Assembly: GCA_963840805.1 (NCBI GenBank)
Contig: CAWJAJ010000017.1
Coordinates: 1,116,001 to 1,180,000, forward strand
Direction of reading: 5' to 3'
DNA length: 64,000 nucleotides
DNA from: CADEEN01 sp963840805
GTDB taxonomy: Bacteria; Pseudomonadota; Gammaproteobacteria; Burkholderiales; Burkholderiaceae_C
The number at the start of each line of letters is the position of its first letter. Position 1 is the stretch's first letter. This document shows, piece by piece, positions 60,081 to 64,000 of this stretch. Under the pieces are notes generated by a model. The model saw only the letters and a list, made by a program, of their open reading frames with translations, searched no databases and had not been told where the DNA came from. A program made the position numbers and the translations under genes.

Positions 60081-61569
60081 TTCTCGGCTTCGCCGCGCGC
60101 GGTTTCGGCCATCGGCGCGCTGCGCCTTGCCTCGGCTCCTGCGCGCGCTTCATGCTCGACATAGCCGAAGACGGCGCTGCCGACCGCGCCGACGGCGAGC
60201 ACGAGCGCAGACGGCGGCGATCTGGCGCGCGCGCACCAGCGCCTTGCGCGTGGCGGCCAGCTCGCGCTCGCGCTGCGCCGCGAGCTTGCTTCTCGGCCTC
60301 GTCGCGCGCCTCGCGCTCGAGGCGCAGGTCGCGGCTCGCCTTGACCACGCCGCACAGCACGTCGTGCGTGAGCTCGACGCGGCGCACGTCGAGCCGCTCC
60401 TCGATGCGCAGCAGCCGCCGGTTGACGAGCGTGGCCAGCGCGTCGGGCGCGCGCGCCGGCCGCGGCGAAGGCCTTCAGCACGCGCTCCTCGGCGAGGCTC
60501 TCGCGGAAGCCGGACTCGGTGAGCAGCTCGTCCTCGATGAACCTGGCGCACGCCGGCCGGCTGGTCGGCCAGCGCGCGCTCGTAGAACTCGGCGAGGATC
60601 GTGTCGCGCGAGCCGGCCAGCAGGTCGGCGGAGATCTCGCTCGGCCCTGCGCGATGCGCGCGTTGTTGAGCTCGCGGCAGATGAGCGAGAGCAGCGACGG
60701 CTCGACCTCGGCGTTGGCGCAGCTCGGCGCCGCCGGCGACGAAGCGCACGATGGCCTCGGCGACTTCCTCGCGACACGAGCTTGCCGCCGGGCTTCATCA
60801 CCGCGGCGAGCGCCTGCGCGCCGGTCATGCGCGCCAGCCGCATGCGGTTCTGCGTGATCGAGGGCATCGCGCCCTTCAGGCCCTCGAGGTGCGCGAGGTA
60901 GTCCTCGCGCAGCGCGATCAGGATCCGGTAGTCGCCGCGCGCGAAGTCGAAGCGCTCGGCCGCCGAATCGTCGGCGTCGATCCGCGCTTCGAGCGCCTTG
61001 GGCGCGCGGTTCTCGACCAGGTCGGCCAGGTCCTCGATGAACTGCGCCGCGCGCTCGCGGCCGAAGTCGTCGCTCTGCGCGAGCGTGAAGATCTCCTCGA
61101 ACTGGTCGAAGATCAGCAGCGGGATGAGCGTCTTGCCGGAGGCGTCGCGCAGCACGTCGTCGCGGTGGTGCAGGAACTCCCACAGCGATTCGCCCTCGAC
61201 GGCGACGCCGGTCTGCGTCCACTGGCCCGAGCGCCTGCGTCGCGCGGAAGATCGCCTGCTTGATCTGCTCGGCCGGCGATCGGCGAATCGCGGCGAGTAG
61301 TCGATGCGCACGTAGACCGGGCAGTAGCCCTCGGGCCGCAGCCGCGGCACGATGCCGGCGCGCAGGATCGAGGTCTTGCCCAGGCCCGACTGGCCGAACA
61401 GGATCGTCAGCAGCTTGCGCTGCACGCGGCGCGCCGAGCTCGGCGACCTCCTCCTCGCGGCCGTAGAAGTAGGCCCGCGTCTCCTCGGTGAACGAGGCGA
61501 GGCCGAGCCACGGGTGCTCGGCGTCGATCGGCTGCGCCGGCGCTGTCGGCGCGAGTTCGCGTCGATGCG
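60081..61569 (-). pseudogene. nSTAND1-type P-loop NTPase part with membrane helix, frameshifted
   Basis: The order is AEHPWLGLASFTEETRAYFYG (entry motif of nSTAND1 proteins), Walker A LLTILFGQSGLGKTSILRAG (about 61371-61397) and Walker B LIPLLIFDQFEEIFTLAQSD (about 61090-61130). Then come FARGDYRILIALREDYLAHL, SITQNRMRLARMTGAQALAA and the winged-helix-like end VELTHDVLCGVVKASRD. A hydrophobic stretch (ALVLAVGAVGSAVFGYVEHE, about 60150-60210) follows. At least six frame changes occur between 61.55 and 60.08 kb, mostly in GC repeats. STAND ATPases oligomerise on trigger binding. Confidence 0.78.
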
Positions 61570-61574
61570 CCGCT

Positions 61575-62012
61575 CATGCCTGGCGCGGGCGACAGCAGCT
61601 CGCGCAGGCGCTGCACGAACTCGGGCGACACCTCGCCGCCCGGCAGCCGCGTGAAGTGCAGCGGCTTGAACTTGTCCGGCACCAGCGCGTCGTCGCGGCT
61701 GGTGTCGTCGATGCACACCGGCAGCATGAACACCGCGCCGTCGGCCATGTTGCGCGCGCGGTCGATCGCGTAGCTCCATTCGCGGCGGAAGTAGCCCTCG
61801 AGCCGGCGCTGCGTGGTCGCCGAGACGACCGGGATGAAGAACGAGCAGCGCGCGATGTTGCGCTGGATCTTGCGGTCGTAGTCGTCGCCGCCCTCGAGGC
61901 GCTCCAGGTCGAACCAGGTCGTGACGCCGGCCGCGTCGAGGCCGGCCTTGAGCTTCTGCACGGCGGGCAGGTCCTCGCGCGCGTAGCTGATGAACACCGC
62001 GTTGTCCGGCAT
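61575..62012 (-). CDS. TIR domain part of the SIR2-TIR-STAND coding tract
   Basis: The stretch starts MPDNAVFISYAREDLPAVQK, then reads AAGVTTWFDLERLEGGDDYD and NIARCSFFIPVVSATTQRRL. YFRREWSYAIDRARNMADGA carries the conserved catalytic Glu in REW, and VPDKFKPLHFTRLPGG follows, a complete TIR fold of about 145 residues. Bacterial TIR domains cleave NAD and can make cyclic ADP-ribose signals. The frame is one base off both from the SIR2-like stretch upstream and from the NTPase downstream. An internal ATG at 62012 exists, but a continuous linker (PQRFLPPERE) joins it to the SIR2-like part. Confidence 0.85.
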
Positions 62013-62047
62013 CTCGCGCTCGGGCGGCAGGAAGCGCTGCGGCGCGC

Positions 62048-62962
62048 GTTCAGCGGGATCACCTGCGCCGGCTTGCGGCGCGCCAGCCAGCGGCGGTGCA
62101 GCTCGTCGACGAACTCCTCGGCGCCGCTGTAGATGCGCGTGCGCACGCTCACCTGCTGCAGGAACGCCATCAGGCGCTCGTCGCTGCCGGAGTGGTCGTC
62201 GGCCAGCACCTCGCCGACGTCGCGCGGGTCCGACAGGCGCCGGCGCTTGGCCATGCGCAGGAACAGGCGCGCCAGCCAGTTGGTGAAGTTGCTGCCGATG
62301 AACAGCAGGTGGTTGTGCTCGAGCTCGTGGAAGAGCTTCTCCGGCGTCAGGTGCTCGCTCTGCAGCGCGCAGATGAACTCGAGCATGTCCTCGTCGGAGA
62401 TGACGTAGGTCGGCGACGCCGACAGGCGGCCGAGCAGGTGGTAGACGACCGGCCGCTGCAGCTGCTCGCGCTCGACGGGCAGGTCGGCGACGCGATTGGG
62501 CGCGTAGGCGATGACCTCGGTCGATTGCGCGCCGCCGAAGCGCTCGGCGTTGATCGCCTGTTCGAGCAGCGGATCGAAGGTCGTGGTGACGAAGAGGTCG
62601 AAGTCGGTGATCTGCGCCAGCTGCGTCAGCGCCGGCGGCGGCGCGAAGTTGGCGTCGCGCAGGATGCTGCGCAGGCGCGTGTAGGCGTCCTCGCGGCGGC
62701 CGCGCGACGACAGGAACCAGCAGACGACGTCGTTGAGCGTGTACGGCTGCGGCAGCTGCGCGGTGTCGACGCCGAGCTTGGCGGCGAGCTTCTCGGCGAT
62801 CCAGTCGTAGAGCAGGCGCGGCCCGGTCTCGGTCTCGACCGTGAGCAGCTCGGGCCCGATGATCGGGATGACGCGCCGCTCCTCGATGAAGTTGAGCAGG
62901 TCGTCCCAGGCGTCGTCGTCGAGCGTGGCCAGCGGTGGGTGCAAAGCAAGCAGGTTGCTCAA
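62048..62962 (-). CDS. SIR2-like domain, N-terminal part of the tract
   Basis: From ATG 62962 the 305 codons read LNFIEERRVIPIIGPELLTV, FDLFVTTTFDPLLEQAINAE, RPVVYHLLGRLSASPTYVIS and HNHLLFIGSNFTNWLARLFL, the SIR2_2 order of motifs. The usual active residues differ: GAG is GPE, TTN is TTT and LHG is LLG. It may therefore bind NAD without hydrolysing it, or act as an oligomerisation or regulatory domain. The frame leaves the protein at 62048, where GCGCGCCGCAG stands for GCGCCGCAG; without the extra two bases it runs straight into the TIR domain. It is divergent from the SLOG-like membrane gene. Confidence 0.8.
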
Positions 62963-63055
62963 ACGACGACCCCAGGTGAACAGTGCCGGCGCAGTTTCAG
63001 CGATTCCCGTGACCCGGTCAAACTAGGTTTACGAGCAAGGAATACGGGCGCCTTC

Positions 63056-64000
63056 ATGACCACACAATGGCAACCCATGCATGCCGAGCCCGCCGCTGTC
63101 AGCCCGACCGTGCCCTTGGTCGTACAGGTCGGCTTTGCGGGCTCGCGGCAGTTGTTCGACTCGGCGTCACTCGGTGAGGCCGAGGTTGCGGCCTTGGAGG
63201 CCCAACTGTGTGCGCAGTTGACCGAGCAGCTGCGCCGCCTGCCCGCGCTGCTGGGCTTGAGCGAGCGGCACTTCCTGTGCGGCGTGTCGCAGGTGGCCGT
63301 CGGCGGCGACACGCTCTTCACCCACGCCTGTATCGCGCTCGGTTGGTGGCAGCGCGTGCTGCTGCCGCAGTGGCAGGGCGCCTATCTGAGCGCCGCCGAT
63401 GCGCAGGGCACGCCCGACTTCACACCCGCACAGGCCGCCATCGCGCGCGACCTGCTGGCCCTGCCGCATGTGATCGAGCAGCGTGTGGCCAGCACCGCGA
63501 GGGTGCGCCGCGAACAGTTCGAGGACGTGAACCTGGCCATCGTTGCCGAAAGCGACGTCGTGGTGTGCCTGCTGCGCGGGGCCGCCCCCGGCCGCGCCGG
63601 CGGCACGCGCGCGCTGATCGAGCATGCGGCAAGGGTCGGCAAACCCGTGCTGCAGATCGACGTCACGCTGCACGATGGCCGATTGCGGATGTCGCCGCTG
63701 CAGCCGCTGGCGCAGTGGCCCAACGGCGCCTGTTTCAAGGCGCCGGGGTTGCCGGCCGAGCTGCGCGATCTGGCGCCGCTGGCCACGCCGAGCGGCGAAC
63801 TGCCGTCGCCCGCGGTCTACGTCGAGGCGATCCGGCGCTGCGCCAGCCAGGCGACGCGGCGCCACAGCGGCCTGTTCAAACGCGCCGCGATCGCCATCAT
63901 CGTGCTGCACATCGCGGCGACGGTGCTGGCGATCCTGGCCGGCAAGCTGCAGGCGTCGTGGGTCATCGCCGTGCTCGCGCTCGAGGTCGTGCTGCTGGCG
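63056..64000 (+). CDS. SLOG-like Rossmannoid domain with two membrane helices, incomplete
   Basis: 315 codons are open to the window end with no stop. Residues 20-205 look like a SLOG/LOG-type nucleotide-binding fold: VVQVGFAGSRQLF at the first strand, ERHFLCGVSQVAVGGDTLFT, then LAIVAESDVVVCLLRGAAPG and RAGGTRALIEHAARVGKPVL with the GGT turn. Two hydrophobic helices follow (278-297 and 301-315 onward), as in SLATT-type SLOG-associated membrane effectors. Such proteins are thought to sense nucleotide signals and permeabilise the membrane. The 93-bp divergent spacer to the SIR2-TIR tract suggests one system. Confidence 0.65.
   Translation, partial: MTTQWQPMHAEPAAVSPTVPLVVQVGFAGSRQLFDSASLGEAEVAALEAQLCAQLTEQLRRLPALLGLSERHFLCGVSQVAVGGDTLFTHACIALGWWQRVLLPQWQGAYLSAADAQGTPDFTPAQAAIARDLLALPHVIEQRVASTARVRREQFEDVNLAIVAESDVVVCLLRGAAPGRAGGTRALIEHAARVGKPVLQIDVTLHDGRLRMSPLQPLAQWPNGACFKAPGLPAELRDLAPLATPSGELPSPAVYVEAIRRCASQATRRHSGLFKRAAIAIIVLHIAATVLAILAGKLQASWVIAVLALEVVLLA

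Overview
The window is about 70% GC, with dense, tightly overlapping operons (many ATGA or GTGA junctions), GTG and TTG starts, and gene families typical of Burkholderiales. Examples are Bug-type tripartite tricarboxylate binding proteins, paired LysR and aldaric-acid genes, a STAS-MlaE lipid transporter and a MocR/EamA pair. A betaproteobacterium of the Rubrivivax-Leptothrix-Methylibium type fits best. This is inferred from gene content only; there is no rRNA or tRNA in the window.

Layout. 0-6 kb: small and hypothetical genes, a frameshifted questin-oxidase-like gene, a PAS protein with a degenerate GGDEF domain, a collapsed CBS gene, a PEBP protein, a stand-alone SagB-type nitroreductase and a GYD protein. 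5.7-12.7 kb: an SHMT-like enzyme, a Mce/Mla lipid-transport operon (permease, frameshifted ATPase, MlaD, lipoprotein) and uup. 13.6-20.7 kb: mocR facing eamA, then a translationally coupled amino-acid operon (aminotransferase, PhzF, VOC protein, Ser/Thr dehydratase, AlaX editing protein). 20.7-31.2 kb: cytochromes, a secreted ribonuclease with its barstar, malic enzyme beside a DctS/DctR-like two-component system, greB and small genes. 31.2-39.5 kb: myo-inositol catabolism (iolG and an SDR on the minus strand; iolC, iolD, iolE, iolB on the plus strand), with remnants of a lost sugar ABC permease and a lost oxidoreductase. 39.5-58.3 kb: sugar-acid and dicarboxylate catabolism (two LysR regulators, an IclR-SMP30 fusion, two RraA-like aldolases around an IlvD/Edd dehydratase, tartrate dehydrogenase, three Bug proteins, an Ldh-type dehydrogenase, talarate/galactarate dehydratase, a mannonate-dehydratase-like enzyme).

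58.3-64 kb looks like an immunity or conflict locus. One minus-strand coding tract encodes, in order, a SIR2-like domain, a TIR domain, an nSTAND1-type P-loop NTPase, a predicted membrane helix and a TPR-like tail. It is interrupted by many apparent indels. A divergent gene that runs off the window encodes a SLOG-like Rossmannoid domain followed by two membrane helices. The parts recall Thoeris and Avs-type defence, but the arrangement is unusual. This is the strongest candidate for an undescribed system.

Two further points matter for anyone using the annotation. First, at least five loci are broken by single extra bases (questin oxidase, MlaF with three, iolE, talarate dehydratase, the SIR2-TIR-STAND tract). 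In most of them the upstream and downstream pieces line up if one base is dropped, so sequencing indels are as likely as real decay. Second, there are structured intergenic repeats. The most striking is a pair of long hairpins at 35.56-35.75 kb whose 25-nt loops are nearly perfect reverse complements of each other.
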